Shown piece after piece: positions 30,465 to 42,883 of a stretch of 60,000 nt of DNA. The notes under the pieces are model-generated. The model was not told where the DNA came from, ran no database searches, and worked only from the letters and a program-made list of their open reading frames with translations. A program made the position numbers and the translations under genes. Within the stretch, counting starts at the first letter, position 1. Every line of letters begins with the position of its first letter. This stretch comes from Branchiostoma floridae (taxonomy: Eukaryota > Chordata > Leptocardii > Amphioxiformes > Branchiostomatidae). The stretch lies in contig NC_049991.1 in assembly GCF_000003815.2 (NCBI RefSeq), forward strand, positions 16,788,776 through 16,848,775, given 5' to 3'.

Positions 30465-33400
30465 AAGATTTGCGTGAACCTGTGGTTGGGAAGCAGTAAA
30501 CTAAATCATATCCATTTTAATGGCGCCAAGGAGGTAAATATATATAACCTTCTTGCTAAGTATCGGCTCTAACGGACTTCCCTGACCGGGTAAGACGGAT
30601 GATATTTTACATAAGTCTCTTGTCCGAGGATCAAGTATACCGGTAAGTAGCCCTCAGTTTAAATATATAGCGTCGACTAACGTTATCATGGCTAACCGGT
30701 AAGGAACCATGTCAGCATGGACAAAATAAAATGCAAGCTTTGGTCTATTAAAAAGCTGGGGCCAATTGCCAATATAATGTAAAGTACCATATACAACATT
30801 TGCATGCTTTATGTGATTACGTGAAGAGTTGTTAAGGCATGGACCTTAGGTATAAGTTCAGAATGCCAGAATAGATTCTCAGTTGCAATGATACCCCCCT
30901 CCCCCAAACCTGGAGAGTACTGCATTTACAGGGGGTTCTGGACAAGAAGGGCTCAGCTGTTCAGGGCGGGCGAACTGAAATATTAGCTTAAGCTTAAGTA
31001 CAGGGGCCCCACTCACAACAATCCAAGCAAGGGTTCACATGAAGTATCCACTGTCTATAAAACTGCTTCCAGTCATAATTCCAGAGTATGATACCCTGGG
31101 AAAACCTGACCCCAGAGCCGCGCGCAAGGTTTACCGATCTTTGGCACACATGCCCCCAGAACACCCACCGCCCAACACCCACCTGCTCGACAATCCAGCT
31201 GGCCTCAACTATCACTTGCCTTTCAGAGAAGTAAGTGATAGTCAGGTCCTGGGCTGGCATGAAGTGGGGCCAGCTGGTTGGTAGTGCCTAGTGTGTGGGT
31301 GTATAGTTGCGGGCGTGCGTGAAGCAGGCAGGGATCGGTAACTCTTCTTCGTGCCGCTTCTTTGAGTTTGGTTTCCCTGGGTAAGACTATGGCTATCTAC
31401 AATTTTTTACACTGACAGTTCTACCTCATCATGATTGGCTGTTTAAATTTTCTCAGACCATTCATTATTGCTTCAGTTTCATTTTTGGTAAATCTTTCCC
31501 CAGGAAATGGGCGTCATAATCCAAACTTGCTGCTGTGATGTGGGGCTGTGTGTTTAGGGCAAGGTGCATGCGTTGTGCAAAATGCAGAAAAATTCTGTTT
31601 TAGCTCCTTGTCAGTGGTTGGTTCAAAATTTCTGTCACAGCCTGCTCAAAAATTGGATCAGAATTGTACAATATTACCTTACCATAAACAAAGCTAAGCT
31701 GAATGATGAAAACAGCTATTATGCATGGTTTGACTGAGGTGGTTGTACATTGAATGGGTATACATAATGCCAAAACAGAAAAAGGTTGATAAATGTTGAA
31801 TATACATTTCCTTTCTGCATTGTAGTTGATAATGAAAATAAATTTGTTATTCCAAACTATCCAAAGTACAATCTGAACGTATTCTGTAACACTCAAAGAG
31901 ACCAATACACAATGACATGTAAATGTTTGTCTCACTCTCCATTGTGATACTAGTCTGTACTACTATAAGCAGGCCTGGACTTGAACTTGATCCTCTGGAC
32001 ATGAATCGTGGTGTCATCTAGACTGTGGTGTCCTACTGGCCAAACAGTTAGGGTGTTTGGTCCAGAGCGCAGGGGTCCTGGGTTTGAATCCCCTGACATG
32101 CCATTCATATTGTGCCTTCGGCACAACACTGATTCACATAACTTTCCTCACTTCACTTTCATGTAACATAGGATAGGATGTTAAAAAAAAAAGACTTAAA
32201 TGGAGGCCCAGTGTTTGAAGAGAGCCACACCTTGGGTATAGTTCTCACCAGACATAGTTCACAGTGGTTAAAATATACAGCGCAATTCACACATTTAGGT
32301 TACCAGAGTTACATAATGTATTGCTGAATGGCAGCTGCTCCAGACCCTTCCTATTCAGCCCCACCAATTACAAGCTCCTTGCAATTCAGCTTATGGTGCC
32401 AAGAGATCTACTTGTCCGTAATTCAAAACTGTATCTGTTCAATAACATCCTGGACCTGGATTTTCTGTACTACTACTACTAGTACCTGTACCCACCCATG
32501 CATGTGCATGGATGTACATGTCCGTATCCAACTTGTATCCCACAGGCTTACAGGCTTTCATCAAATGAATTGAATCCAGTCTTCATGTGCGCCGAGTGCA
32601 GCAGTACAGTCTAAAATTCAAATACCAGACTTTGATGTTGGATAGCTGTTGGTACAAGTTTTGTTTGTTGACACTGTGTATTGTGCATCACTCTGGTCCC
32701 ATCCCTCATGCAGGTCAGATCACCATCCCACCCAAGGGAGTAGCTCAAAATAAATCATAGTTCAATTAGAACACTGTTCTAGTAGGTGTCAGCACAACGA
32801 TGAAATAATTGCGGTCCTCTGAAGTTGCTAAAATCAAACAAATCAAGAAGGAGAGTCTGTAGGACACATTTCTCTGTGAAGTAAATTATGGTGTTTACGG
32901 TTTGTTTTAGATGTTTGATACATGGCAAATGTCAGACTAAACTTAAAAATAATCTTGACAGTGCAAAGACTCAGTCCCATACCCAGACAAATATATGTAT
33001 CTAATTGCTGTTTCCGTTTTATGTTCTTGTTCATCATAACAAAAGGCACTAACCACGAGTACAGTGTACTAGAGCTAACCCAACATCTGCTTGGATCTTT
33101 GAGAGCTGTTTCCTTTAATAAGCCACCAAAGGACAGTAAAACAACACCTGCTTCGAGAAAAGGCTGTAAGTGGGGACCATTAAACAAGCAGACTGCATCT
33201 CTCTATGAATGTTCCACAATTTTCTGAATATTATTTCACTTTTACAGTTATCTGTCCTTAAAACTTGCAAGCAATTCTGTGCAGTGTGTACAAGTCATGG
33301 CCTGGTATCTAACCATGTTATATAACTCCCTAGTCTCTTCTTTTGTATCTGCAAGGATTTGCAGAGAGGACAAAGGAGACTTGGAGCTATAAAAGGGCTG

Positions 33401-36400
33401 GATACCAGGCTATTTACTAGTAGTTGTGAAATGCTTGTGGTTAAAGATCAATCAGTGTCATCAGCAACGGAAGGTTCAAGTTAAAGGTAATGTATCTGAC
33501 TGTAGGTTATTCTGCCAGACATTAATCTCTATGTCTTTTGCATTTGTCAGTTTGTTTTCTGAAGTGCAACTCACATGTGCTACGCAATAACTGCATCCAT
33601 CTTTCTTTTGTTTTGTAAATGGTGTTGCTCAATACAAGGCCAGTGCTGGCCACATTTAAACTAAGGACTGAACTAATTGAAGATGTAAGGAGATAGCTGT
33701 GTACTTGGTTTGGAAATCTAATGTGGGTTGTATTTGTGTGGGAAGCACTCCCCAGAAAGAGAGTTCCACATTTAGTCCAAGGATAGACGCTTTTGCTAAA
33801 AGGGGGTATTGTTGTACACTTTCCACACAAGAGTTATAACATTTTACTGCACATGCTTACTTGGCAGTTGCATTCTTTCTTACTGTGGATGTGTATAATA
33901 CCATGATATACTGAAGCTGATAGTCCCTACTAGTAAGACATCTACATTGTTACTATAATGCCCCTAGCTAGATAAAAGTAACACTTACAGCACAACAGAT
34001 CTGTGGGTCCTTAAAACTAAAGAGGGAGGTAGCCTGCTGAGGTAGCCACCCTTCTATAGCCTGCCCACCATTTCCAGACACCCTATTACAAGAATCCCTT
34101 TCTCAGTTTTTTTTAATATCATCTGTAGGAGTTTCACCCACTGAGCCTGGCTGGGCATTCCTTTCTATGATTATATGTGCATGCGGTAAGAAAGAATATT
34201 TGGAGCTTAATAATAATAATGATAATAATATTTGTATAGGTGTCAGAACAGTCATACAGGTCTGGACCTAAACAACTGTGCCTGTCCTGTACCTTCAAAT
34301 AAACTAAATACTGATCATGATGGACACAACTTTTTAAGACTACAGATAAGTAAATTCCAAAGCAATGATGACTATTGTTATATTCTTGCAGTTGATAATC
34401 AAAAAGTAAACTTTGCTAGAGGTTGAAATAGATGTTAGTATTCATATAAAGATTCCAATTTATCATTTTAAAAGTCATTAAGCTACATCATTATTTTATA
34501 GCTTAAAAGATGATTGATCAAACTTGTTAATGTACATGATCTGGTCTGGACCTTACCTAAACCTGTGTACCAGTACACATGTGGTACCCTGACAGTGTTA
34601 GTTGGGCTTCGAAACCTGGTGTACTTGAAGTTGAATATTGATATTGTTTGCTTTTTGTTTGAACCTTTGAATTTATTTATTCATGAAAAGCTCAAATCCG
34701 CCTGCAGTAATACTATGGCTGTTTTTAACATCTCTTGCAATCAGGTGGAATCTGAAAGTCACTTTTGAATAAGCATAACTTGAATTTGTAAGCTCTACTA
34801 TTAGTACACCAGTAGGTATTGACAGTCACTCTGAGCTGCCAGCTGTACTGCATGGCTGTACTGCATGGCTACCACCTGTGTCCCTCTAATGGGAATATCC
34901 AAAATCTGTGAGGGATTGTAATCCAAAGCAGTGACCCTGTAGTGTACCATTGATCAATATTGACTGAAGAAAGCGATGCATATGTCAAATGCAGATATAC
35001 CAGCACCTTATAAGGTACAGGGTCTGATTTAGTATTGTCTCAATGGCTGAAATTGTCTATGATGGCTTCCAGAACACAACTAGCAAGAACATTAATGTAC
35101 AGTCAAACCTGTATTAGCGGCCACCACATGGCCATAGTGGCCACTTTTTGTCGGTCCCTTCGATTCATAATGATTAAGAAATAGGCTTAGCGGCCACCTG
35201 TCCAACGCGGCCACGGCCACACGTCCGGTCCCGTTGATACAGAAACACTGCCTATTGCAACCATACAGTGACCATATGTCACCCTGCACCGAGTTTGAAA
35301 TCGTAGTTTGCAAGGATTTGGAATTCCCAACAGGGTCATTTTGGCGACAGTAGAAGGTATGCATGCCTTGAGCATCAAAATGCAAGTCTTTGTCGGTGAA
35401 TTTACTGATTGAGACAATATGTTACTTGGTGAGAAAGATTAGTGGGAACTGAAATCATATGTAACTTGCTCGTGGTCAACATTTTCTCTTTAGTGGCCAC
35501 CTGTCTACAGTGGCCGTATTTCTCCAGTCCCTTGATTGGCCGCTATAGACAGGTTTGACTTTAGTTGTTATGAGGGTACCATAGCAGATCGTTGGACTGC
35601 GGTACTCCAAGGTGAGACTTGACACTGCAAGTAATATTTGCACATGGCATGTGGGTTTGGAGACTAGTACCACGAAACAACAGTTGTATGGCTTGTTGGA
35701 CTGGATACATGGTAAGTTATTGTACAGGTAATATTTTCATGTTTCTGTGATACACCATGTAAAGTATCATACTGATAATTTTTTGCATGGTTCTTTGGTC
35801 TGGAGACCAGGTCAGGTGCTGTACAACTTAAGACATATATGACTTCTCGGTCTGTATACCAGGTACCGTACAGGTAAGATATTTTGGATTGTAGGTCTGG
35901 GCACCAGGTTAGTACTGTATAGGTAACAATAGTGCCATATGCATGGCTTTTTGGTCTGTATAACAGGTATGTACCATACAGGTAACATATTATGGATTGT
36001 TGGTAAAGGTGTCCTCTCAATGCACTTGCATCAAGCTTGCGTCTCTGCGGGATTCAAAAGATACTCAACGAATTTCAGAGATAAAGAACAAATTTTCTTT
36101 CTTTTTGTGTATTTTGTTGTCTTCTAAGTCATACTTTTACGTAAGTACTGTGCAGGTAACATATGCATGGCTTGTTGGTCTGTATACCTGGTAAGTACTG
36201 TGCAGGTAACATACGCATGGCTTGTTGGTCTGTATACCTGGTAAGTACTGTGCAGGTAACATACGCATGGCTTGTTGGTCTGTATACCTGGGAGGTACTG
36301 TGCAGGTAACATATGCATGGCTTGTTGGTCTGTATACCTGGTAAGTACTGTGCAGGTAACATACGCATGGCTTGTTGGTCTGTATACCTGGTAAGTACTG

Positions 36401-36901
36401 TGCAGGTAACATACGCATGGCTTGTTGGTCTGTATACCTGGGAGGTACTGTGCAGGTAACATATGCATGGCTTGTTGGTCTGTATACCTGGTAAGTACCA
36501 TAGAGGTAACATATGCATGGATTGTTGGTCTGTATATAACCGGTAAGGTACCATACAGGAAAAATTTACATGGTTCTTTGATCTAGCTGGACACCAGGTA
36601 ATATACTGAACAGGTACTAGTAATATTTGTAAGATATTTAGTCTAGAGAATGGTAAAGCATTTTACAGGTGTATCATATAATTTTCAAATCTGAGAACAA
36701 GATAAATGCTTATCTCTATAGGTGATTGGACACCATGTGTTTGATCAAAAGTACATCACTGAAAACGTTTCTCTTTCTTTTCAGGGCATTGATGTAAAAT
36801 GGCAGAAGGAGAGAAGCTCAGATTACACAGCAGGAGTCAGAGATCTTCATACATCACTGTTATCTGTGTATACAGTGGTCAAAGCACCTGTTAGTTGTTA
36901 A
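30369..36901 (+). CDS. Small conserved-looking protein, function unknown (3 exons, 132 aa)
   Basis: Three exons with matching phases give 132 residues. Exon 1 is MSLETPFQAYSFHVTRST. Exon 2 contains MKYPLSIKLLPVIIPEYDTL, GKPDPRAARKVYRSL and a Pro-rich stretch. The last exon reads GIDVKWQKERSSDYTAGVRD and ends KAPVSC. No signal peptide or membrane helix. Basic and proline-rich, it is reminiscent of small axonemal or sperm microtubule-associated proteins, but I cannot confirm a family. A further exon in the 5.5-kb second intron cannot be excluded. The promoter and exon 1 are duplicated at 48.6 kb. Confidence 0.6.
31004..31230 (+). CDS. Small protein, exon 2
   Basis: Acceptor AAGTACAG, donor GAA|GTAAGT. 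The frame set by exon 1 stays open for all 75 codons, including GAPLTTIQARVHMKYPLSIK and LDNPAGLNYHLPFRE. Confidence 0.75.
32005..32235 (+). mobile_element. tRNA-derived SINE
   Basis: A B-box GGTTTGAATCCC lies at 32081-32092, with an A-box-like TGGCCAAACAGTTAGGG about 45 bases upstream. It is followed by a short hairpin (GTGCCTTCGGCAC) and an A-run at about 32183. No full tRNA cloverleaf forms by eye, so this is a SINE rather than a tRNA gene. Confidence 0.7.
34655..34727 (+). repeat. Dispersed repeat, copy 2 (first at 6436)
   Basis: Shares TTTGTTTGAACCTTT, TTTATTCNTGAAAAGCTCAAAT and CCTGCAG with 6436-6505. Confidence 0.55.
35100..35561. mobile_element. Tc1/mariner-type MITE (Tigger/pogo-like termini)
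   Basis: Ends CAGTCAAACCTGTATTAGCG and AGACAGGTTTGACTT. Subterminal GGCCACCTGT motifs are repeated inward in both arms. TA flanks both sides (35098, 35562), the target duplication of this superfamily. No transposase ORF remains. Confidence 0.8.
35665..36640. repeat. 50-bp minisatellite with homogeneous core 36137-36500
   Basis: Core unit: GGTAACATAYGCATGGCTTG TTGGTCTGTATACCTGGTAAGTACTGTGCA, period exactly 50, about seven near-identical copies. Degraded copies extend both ways (35665-36005 and 36500-36640). Every unit carries GTAAGT and CAG|GTAAC, i.e. splice-donor-like strings. Apparent long reading frames over it are artefacts of the period. Confidence 0.92.
36007..36136 (+). repeat. Insertion inside the minisatellite, dispersed repeat copy 2
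   Basis: Interrupts the array. 36055-36133 matches 19966-20052 at about 90 percent. Confidence 0.65.
36785..36901 (+). CDS. Small protein, last exon
   Basis: Very good acceptor (TTTCTCTTTCTTTTCAG) in phase 0. 38 codons starting GIDVKWQKERSSDYTAG, then TAA at 36899. An AATAAA at 37453 follows, past a (TA)n tract, as a possible poly(A) signal. Confidence 0.65.
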   Translation, partial: GIDVKWQKERSSDYTAGVRDLHTSLLSVYTVVKAPVSC

Positions 36902-37294
36902 CAACTTTGTTGGTCCGACTGAAGACTACATGTTACATACTTTTAGACAAATATGAAATTGTCAGGTAGATTGGTTAGAACTGTCCTGATGAATTGTAGA
37001 ATAAGACTTCGTTTGCTCTAGTCATTGAAGTCTCTAAAATTGTATAAAGCATACACGGTGGTAATGATTCGATTCTATATTGAATTTAGCACAATATTTG
37101 TATTCTGCTGGTACTAAGTTTACTGTAAGTAATATGCTTCTCCAATAGGAGTGCTGTATATTACAACTATACATTCAATGAATGATAATTTGACCTGCCA
37201 AACCTTGTCTATTGTTTCAAATGTTTTTTTGTGTGCAGTACATATGCCTGATCCTGAAATGTAAATATGTGAATACGTACACTTGCAAGTATTG

Positions 37295-37372
<78 letters not shown>
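37295..37372. repeat. (TA)n microsatellite
   Basis: About 78 bases of TA with one TG interruption, in the probable 3' UTR of the small + strand gene. Confidence 0.95.
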
Positions 37373-37374
<2 letters not shown>

Positions 37375-37889
37375 AATACTTACCGTTTGTGATGCCTATT
37401 GCTGCAGTACAATGTGAACCAGTCAAAATTGACCACCAAAACGTTGGAGTGGAATAAAGAAACTTTAAGGGTTGTAAGAAAAAAAGAGTCTCTTCATTCA
37501 CAGAAATTAGCATTTTGATAATATAGATGGTGCACGATAATTGGAGACCATATCTTTTAATTCCAAGACAGCAGATTGGTCAATTGTCATTATTGAGTGC
37601 ACCTGAATAATGTTTGTTAGTTTTGTTTATGTGTATTCATGTGTGTGGAGTGGAGTGGGTGCCTACCAGATCACCGGACCTAATTTGGACCTGTGTAATA
37701 TCCAAAAATCTGAGTACAAAATACTCAAGGTCAAAAACCTGAATCGAAAAAAAAACTGAACAATGTACAAATACACCCACTAGACATATCTACTCAGAAA
37801 TCTAGTAGGTAATTTGGCAAAAAAGGGTTTAACAATTTTGTAAGCAAATCTGATTGTCTCAATTAAACTAAATCAGTCTACGTCTACTA

Positions 37890-39680
37890 ACCCTAGAAAT
37901 TAGGGTTAAGGTTAAAGTTAGCACTTAAACACTCATATCTCCACAACAAAGCACGCAATTTCAAAACGGATTTCAGATTACAAGTACCCTTTAAAAGACC
38001 TTTCTAATCATACCAAGTGTGACCACCTTGAATGCAATATATACCCTAACCCTAGCTATAATCGCCTTGAATACCCTATAGTCCTAACCCGATCCCTATC
38101 CCTAGAAGTTAGGGTTAGCGCTTAAACACTCATATCTCCACAACAAAGCACGCAATTTCAAAACGGATTTCAGATTACAAGTACCCACCGAAAGACCTTT
38201 CTAATCATACCAAGTTTGACCGCCTTGAATGCACTATATACCCTAACCCTAGCTATAACCGCATTGAATACACTATAGTCCTAACCCTAGCCCAATCCCT
38301 AGCAATTAGGGTTAGGGTTAGCGCTTAAACACTCATATCTCCACAACAAAGCACGCAATATCAACACGGATTTCAGATTACAAGTACGCACCGAAAGACC
38401 TTTCTAATCATACCAAGTTTGACCGCCTTGAATGCTATATATACCCTAACCCTAGCTAGAACCGCCTTGAATACCCTATAGTCCTAACCCGATCACTATA
38501 ATCCCTAGCAGTTAGGGTTAGAGCTTAAACACTCATATCTCCACAACAAAGCAAGCAATTTCAAAACGGATTTCAGATTACAAGTAAACGTTAAAAGACC
38601 TTTCTAATCATACCAAGTTTGACCGCCTTGAATGCACTATATACCCTAACCCTAGCTATAACCGCCTTGAATACACAATAGTCCTAAGTAACTCCTAACC
38701 CGATCCCTATCCCTAGCAATTAGGGTTAGGGTTAGCGCTTAAACACTCATATCTCCACAACAAAGCACGCAATTTCAAAACGGATTTCAGATTACAAGTA
38801 AACGTTAAAAGACCTTTCTAATCATACCAAGTTTGACCACCTTGAATGCAATATATACCCTAACCCTAGCTATAACCGCCTTGATACCCTATAGTCCTAA
38901 CCCGATCCCTATCCTTAGCAATTAGGGATCGGGTTAGCGCTTTAACACTCATATCTCCACAACAAAGCACGCAATTTCAAAACGGATTTCAGATTACAAG
39001 TACCCATCAAAAGACCTTTCTAATCATACCAAGTTTGACCGCCTTGAATGCACTTTATACCCTAACCCTAGCTATAACCGCCTTGAATACCCTATAGTCC
39101 TAACCCGATCCCTATCCCTAGCAATTAGGGATCGGGTTAGCGCTTTAACACGCATATCTCCACAACAAAGCAAGCAATTTCAAAACGGATTTCAGATTAC
39201 AAGTACGCACCGAAAGACCTTTCTAATCATACCAAGTGTGACCGCCTTGAACGCACTATATACCCTAACCCTAGCTATAACCCTAACCCTAACCCTAACC
39301 CTAGCCCTAGCTAACCCTAGAAATTAGGGTTAGGGTTAGCGCTTAAACACTCATATCTCCACAACAAAGCAAGCAATTTCAAAACGGATTTCAGATTACA
39401 AGTACCCATCAAAAGACCTTTCTAATCATACCAAGTTTGACCGCCTTGAACGCACTATACACCCTAACCCTAGCTCTAACCCTAACCCTAACCCTAACCC
39501 TAACCCTAACCCTAACCCTTGAAATTAGGGTTAGGGTTAGCGCTTAAACACTCATATCTCCACAACAAAGCACGCAATTTCAAAACGGATTTCAGATTAC
39601 AGGTACCTAACAAATGACCTTTCTAATCATACCAAGTTTGACCACCTTGAATGCAATATATACCCTAACCCTAGCCTAAG
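37890..39680. repeat. 200-bp satellite, nine units, punctuated by telomere-type CCCTAA/TTAGGG
   Basis: Units begin GCGCTTAAACACTCATATCT at 37921, 38118, 38321, 38521, 38735, 38937, 39140, 39339 and 39540 (period 197-214). Each contains CAACAAAGCACGCAATTTC and ends in CCCTAACCCTAGC then the opposite strand's TTAGGGTTAGGG. Two junctions (38895-38936, 39100-39140) are near-perfect palindromes, CTAACCCGATCCCT / AGGGATCGGGTTAG. 39473-39519 is a pure (CCCTAA)n run of about seven to eight hexamers. Confidence 0.93.
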
Positions 39681-39689
39681 TCGGAAGGC

Positions 39690-40976
39690 ACCCTAGCGCT
39701 CCGACCGCAATGTAATTTCTAGGTCGATTTGAACCCCACATGACGGGAGAGCGTTTTCCTTTATAAAACGAAAATGAAGTAATATTTGTCGCAGAAATTT
39801 TCACCACGGTAGGCTAATATGGTGATCTATATGATCATATAGCAGTTATGATCTTCCGTTCATCTTCTTGAAGATATACTAGTAAGCAATTCATCTTTGC
39901 CCAAACGATATCTGTGCCACAGGTGGCGCTTATTGGTGTCTTTTTCGAGTTTAAGATTCTTCTATTCATCAAGGATGATTTACACAATTAGCAAGCATAG
40001 GTATGTTGATATTCCAATTGTGAAATTACCTTCAGAATGCGTTTTGATGAATATATTCATAAACAACAAAAAGAAGTATATACAATAGCGACAGTCAATT
40101 GTGACTAGCGACATTTAGCGGTACTGCAAAATTTGCCCTAGCGTGGTGTATTATTGACGTCTTTTGGCGAGTTTTGACACCTATTCTATTATGATGATCA
40201 GTAAAATGAGTAACAATTTTATTCATTTGTTCAAGTCTTTTCTGTGCACACATCATGTAATTTGAACAACTGAAAAGCCTTCCATTTATTGAAGTCCAGT
40301 TATCGGAAACAATAGAGTTTCCTGATTTTCAAATCAAGTCCTCATTTGCATAATATGTGTATTACTATGAAAATCTTTGCCCGAGCGACCTGCATGCCTA
40401 AAATGACGGAAATCCGTTGTTTCTTCCTTCAGTTATACTCTTTGGAATTTAAAACACTCCTGCATTTCCAAAATCACACAGTAGGAGATTCAAAACCTAC
40501 CCTACCTTGTCCTGCCACCCAAACGTCAAGACCATGTTCGTGATAAGAGATGCATTGAAAAACTACTATAATGGAATATTCTCATTCATCATGCAAATGG
40601 CCCCCATTTTGCATAATTAATATTTCATTTTGTATATTTTGGCCTAAGCCACCTACATACAATCATGAAAATCCGTTATTTGCAACTTACACCTATCTTG
40701 AGTTATCCTTTGTGGATTTTATCTAATACACAAAATGTCCAAACTTACACAACTTCTTCCAGAGGTATCTAATTAACACATCGAGTCCATACCTTGTTCA
40801 CAACACAAGATATATGGAAAAAATTGAATTTCAACGGCAGTATCAAAGGAAGATGTAGCTAGGGGGCCAAAAATCACATCCCACCAACACACTTAGTATC
40901 AAACCAATCCATTCAGCCATTCCAACACACTTAGTATCAAACCAATCCATTCAGCCATTCTTGAATTATTTAGACA

Positions 40977-41020
<44 letters not shown>

Positions 41021-41045
41021 AACGCTAGACTAAGTGAAAATATAA
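39690..41045. repeat. Repeat-derived tail next to the satellite
   Basis: Contains two diverged copies, about 263 bases apart, of a segment with AAAATCCGTTRTTT (about 40345-40480 and 40608-40745). Also contains an exact 38-base tandem pair (40884-40959, CCAACACACTTAGTATCAAA...) and a (CA)n run at 40976-41018. No coding signal. It may belong to the same composite element as the satellite. Confidence 0.6.
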
Positions 41046-42399
41046 CCTCCATGAATATATTATGGAGGTAATAATAATAATATACACAGATGTGCTAGCA
41101 AAACATTTTGTTTAATAGAATAGATACATGTATCATATCAAAAACAAAACTTTAAAGAAATTTGCAATGTCCTTAGATTCGGTGTCACTTGACAACATGG
41201 CAACTTCAAGACTGTGCATATGGTGGATTTGTTTTCGAGTCCTTACATCACCATGGTAAGTTAAAACAATCTGATTCATCCTCAAATAAGGAATATTGGT
41301 GACTGCTTACCTGCCCTTAAACCATTGACTCATAAAGCTAATGACTCACTGTGTTTATCAAGACCACTGTTTATTTCATGATGACTTGACTGCAAAGTAA
41401 AGATTGACAAATTTAGGGGATCCAATACTTGGAAAAGAAAGGCCAACACTTTTCATACATTTGGATATACATGTAATCCTTGCATGTCTTTGCACTTACT
41501 GTATGTTTTGTATATGTAATTTGCCACGAAGGAAAATTCATACAGTTACATAATAAACTGATATGGAAAAATAGATAAATCCAAATTATTCAGATTATAT
41601 TCACACAAAACAAAAGAAAAATAAAAGCTTCTTAACCATCAATTCCCTGTTCTTGTTACCCCTATCATCATGTGCTTGAGTGGCAGTATTGCTTAGCAAG
41701 ACTCACACTAGGTCTCAACACATACAATGTCTTACATTGACAGTGACCTCATACATGTGTGTACAGGTTATGGTGAAACGCACGTACTGCACTATAAACA
41801 TGAAATTCTGTGATTTAAAATCTATTCACCAGGAACTGCTCATATACCTATTTTTGACAGAACATCTGAAACACACATCAATGATTAGTATAGTTACCTT
41901 TAATACATTCTAAGGCTGTTCAATATATGGAATATATGGTAAAACACAGAACATTAGAAAGTCACTGCTCCTTTTCATCAGAAAGTCACTGCTCCTTTTC
42001 AATCAGTCATGCTTACAATTACAGTTACTGAAAGCATATATAGTTATGGAATATATAATGCAAGTTAAGCATATATAGTTATGGAATATATAATGCAAGT
42101 TACTGTAATTGACAAGCAAAATGGTTTCTCACAACATTGCATTAATGGTGATACATTAGGTATTAGCTGCAACATTTTCTATTACATCTTCAATCCAAAG
42201 ATTCCCAAAGCATCTGAATCAGATGTATCAATGGCAATGTAACAATTACAAACACAGCACACTGCATATTTTTAATCTATATACACTTCTACCAGTTGCT
42301 TAACTTTTCCACAGTACAGACTGTACCTCACTGCATTTTTCTTAATTACTACCGGGACTTGGTTGGTGTTCATAGATGACTCCTCCATGCAGAAACAGG
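41046..42399. other. Probable 3' UTR and downstream region of the - strand gene; short tandem duplications
   Basis: No coding frame seen. Two small adjacent duplications: 24 bases at 41956-42002 (AGAAAGTCACTGCTCCTTTT) and 35 bases at 42033-42102 (AGCATATATAGTTATGGAAT...). A TTTATT at about 41366 could be a poly(A) signal on the - strand. Confidence 0.5.
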
Positions 42400-42495
42400 T
42401 TAATCCATTTCTGCATAATCAGCTTCTCGTCTGCTGCCATCCCATGTGTACAGATAACACACTGGTGGCCTGACTGGGTTGAGTATCATCAGCAC
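42400..42495 (-). CDS. Small - strand protein, last exon
   Basis: Acceptor TTGCTGTTGCTATAG, then VLMILNPVRPPVCYLYTWDG, SRREADYAEMD and stop TAA. Good polypyrimidine-like tract, phase 0, coding-like composition. Confidence 0.7.
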   Translation of the reverse strand: MLMILNPVRPPVCYLYTWDGSRREADYAEMD

Positions 42496-42844
42496 CTATA
42501 GCAACAGCAACACAAAAATATACATCAGTTGTGATGGACATGATTCTGGTGAAGGATACGTTAACAGAGACACTGTATTGCATTGTTCTTGGTGCTTATG
42601 GTAGGCATAAAAGGGTATCTGATTAGTATCTTGTGATCCATGGCAACAATAAAGACACTACTGAGATGTATCAATTTTCTCCTGTAGATATAACTTTTGA
42701 CACATGTCTCTGTGGCTCATCACCCATCAGAAACTGTAGAAAAGCTAAATTTGTAAACACACCCACAAACACACACCCACACACACATGCCCCCCCGCCA
42801 CACACAGTGCCACACAGACACACACACACACAGACACACACACA

Positions 42845-42883
<39 letters not shown>

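Noticed and set aside
32041-32105. tRNA gene
   Set aside because: B-box is good but the acceptor and D stems do not pair; SINE is the better reading.
33522-33830. 102-residue - strand frame resembling a retroelement tail
   Set aside because: No reverse-transcriptase motif or splice support; treated as chance.
36137-36500. Possible CRISPR array
   Set aside because: Units are contiguous identical 50-mers without unique spacers, in an animal intron.
36124-36554. Repetitive - strand proteins of 93-141 residues (VYRPTSHAY... repeats)
   Set aside because: Three frames of a 50-bp minisatellite; the period is not a multiple of three, so the apparent protein repeat is 150 bases and arises by chance.
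37212-37513. Tyr/Ile repeat proteins on both strands
   Set aside because: Translation of a (TA)n tract.
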